Source of the DNA: Planctomycetota bacterium
GTDB taxonomy: Bacteria; Planctomycetota; B15-G4
Direction: 5' to 3'
DNA: 64,000 bases
Assembly: GCA_021604805.1 (NCBI GenBank)
Contig: BQJR01000005.1
Location: forward strand, 1 to 64,000
The notes beneath the pieces are model-generated. The model saw only the letters and a program-made list of their open reading frames with translations. It had not been told where the DNA came from and searched no databases. Positions 63,587-64,000 of this stretch are shown piece by piece. Each line of letters begins with the position of its first letter. Position 1 is the stretch's first letter. Made by a program: the position numbers and the translations under genes.

Positions 63587-64000
63587 ATGTCCGCCACCGA
63601 GTCTTTGCCCGTGTCTGCTCACCATCCGAAGGCCGCCGCCACGCGCGTGCTCGTCGCCGACAACCTCGATCCCGCGGGCGTCGAACTGCTGCGCGAAGCT
63701 GGGCTCGATGTCGACGTGCAGATGGGCCTGTCGCCCGAAGAACTCGCGGTCGCCGCGAAGAACGCGCACGGCATCCTCGTGCGCAGCGCCGCGAAGGTCA
63801 CCGCCGACGTGATCGCCGCCGCGCCGCAACTGCGCGCCGTGGGGCGCGCGGGCATCGGCGTCGACAACATCGATCTGGATGCGGCGAGCGAGCGCGGCGT
63901 GCTCGTGATGAACACGCCACTGGCCAACGCCACGACCACGGCCGAGTTGGCCATCGCGCACTTGTTCGGCTTGGCGCGTCATCTCGCGCGCGCGAACCAG
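63587..64000 (+). CDS. serA: D-3-phosphoglycerate dehydrogenase, N-terminal part (runs off the window)
   Basis: The first 138 codons are present. After a short leader (residues 1-18) the sequence reads RVLVADNLDPAGVELL, ILVRSAAKVTADVI, AVGRAGIGVDNIDLDAASERGV and VMNTPLANATTTAEL. This is the substrate-binding domain and the entry to the NAD-binding domain of 3-phosphoglycerate dehydrogenase, the first step of serine synthesis. The GRAGIGVDN motif is typical of SerA. The nucleotide-binding domain and any C-terminal ACT/ASB domain lie beyond position 64000. AGGAAC precedes the ATG. Confidence 0.92.
   Translation, partial: MSATESLPVSAHHPKAAATRVLVADNLDPAGVELLREAGLDVDVQMGLSPEELAVAAKNAHGILVRSAAKVTADVIAAAPQLRAVGRAGIGVDNIDLDAASERGVLVMNTPLANATTTAELAIAHLFGLARHLARANQ

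Overview
The window is a 64 kb piece of a GC-rich bacterial chromosome (roughly 68-70% G+C by eye) with dense, mostly short-spaced genes on both strands. The best guess for the organism is a marine Planctomycetota of the Saltatorellus/Engelhardtia kind, or a near relative. The reasons are the many secreted proteins and lipoproteins of unknown function, the FG-GAP (integrin-like) repeat proteins with a shared C-terminal module, a DUF1570-like secreted metalloprotein and a squalene/phytoene synthase. There is no rRNA or other phylogenetic marker, so this is inference. I saw no tRNA, rRNA, CRISPR array, transposase or integrase.

Layout. 0-12.9 kb: secreted coiled protein, HtrA-type protease, large secreted protein, hybrid histidine kinase, MpaA-like lipoprotein with an Na+/solute symporter, DinB-like protein and a Uup-type ABC-F ATPase. 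13.1-16.5 kb: a ParDE toxin-antitoxin pair with a visible operator, a DECR-type 2,4-dienoyl-CoA reductase, a glutathione peroxidase lipoprotein and a Nudix hydrolase. 16.5-16.8 kb: an unusual repeat-rich spacer with a cluster of GCAGT motifs and a long hairpin. 16.8-23.2 kb: CDF metal exporter, TrmH/SpoU methyltransferase, a TLC-like membrane protein, a membrane glycosyltransferase whose frame is broken exactly at a 15-G tract, and an FG-GAP protein. 23.2-30.2 kb, minus strand: metallopeptidase-like protein, RCK regulator, Ca2+ P-type ATPase and Ca2+/Na+ exchanger, which look like one ion-homeostasis transcription unit. 30.3-39.9 kb: RluA, secreted protein, radical SAM protein, HPF, NhaR-type regulator, RecD2, CutC and a GT2 glycosyltransferase.

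39.9-45.0 kb is the clearest foreign segment. G+C drops visibly (to around 55%) and codon use changes. It carries a tight three-gene operon: a C5 DNA methyltransferase, a MORC/MutL-like GHKL ATPase and a Z1-family helicase. It looks like a compact restriction-modification-like defence module, but no nuclease can be recognised in it.

45.0-64 kb returns to native composition: YbbAP-type ABC transporter with a divergent TesA-like lipase; retropepsin-like protease divergent from an HTH regulator that is coupled to a PDZ-alpha/beta hydrolase; a 1215-residue TPR/FG-GAP lipoprotein followed by squalene/phytoene synthase and a nuclease-like protein; an M20 peptidase with an LPP20-like lipoprotein; a second FG-GAP protein; and the 5' part of serA running off the end.
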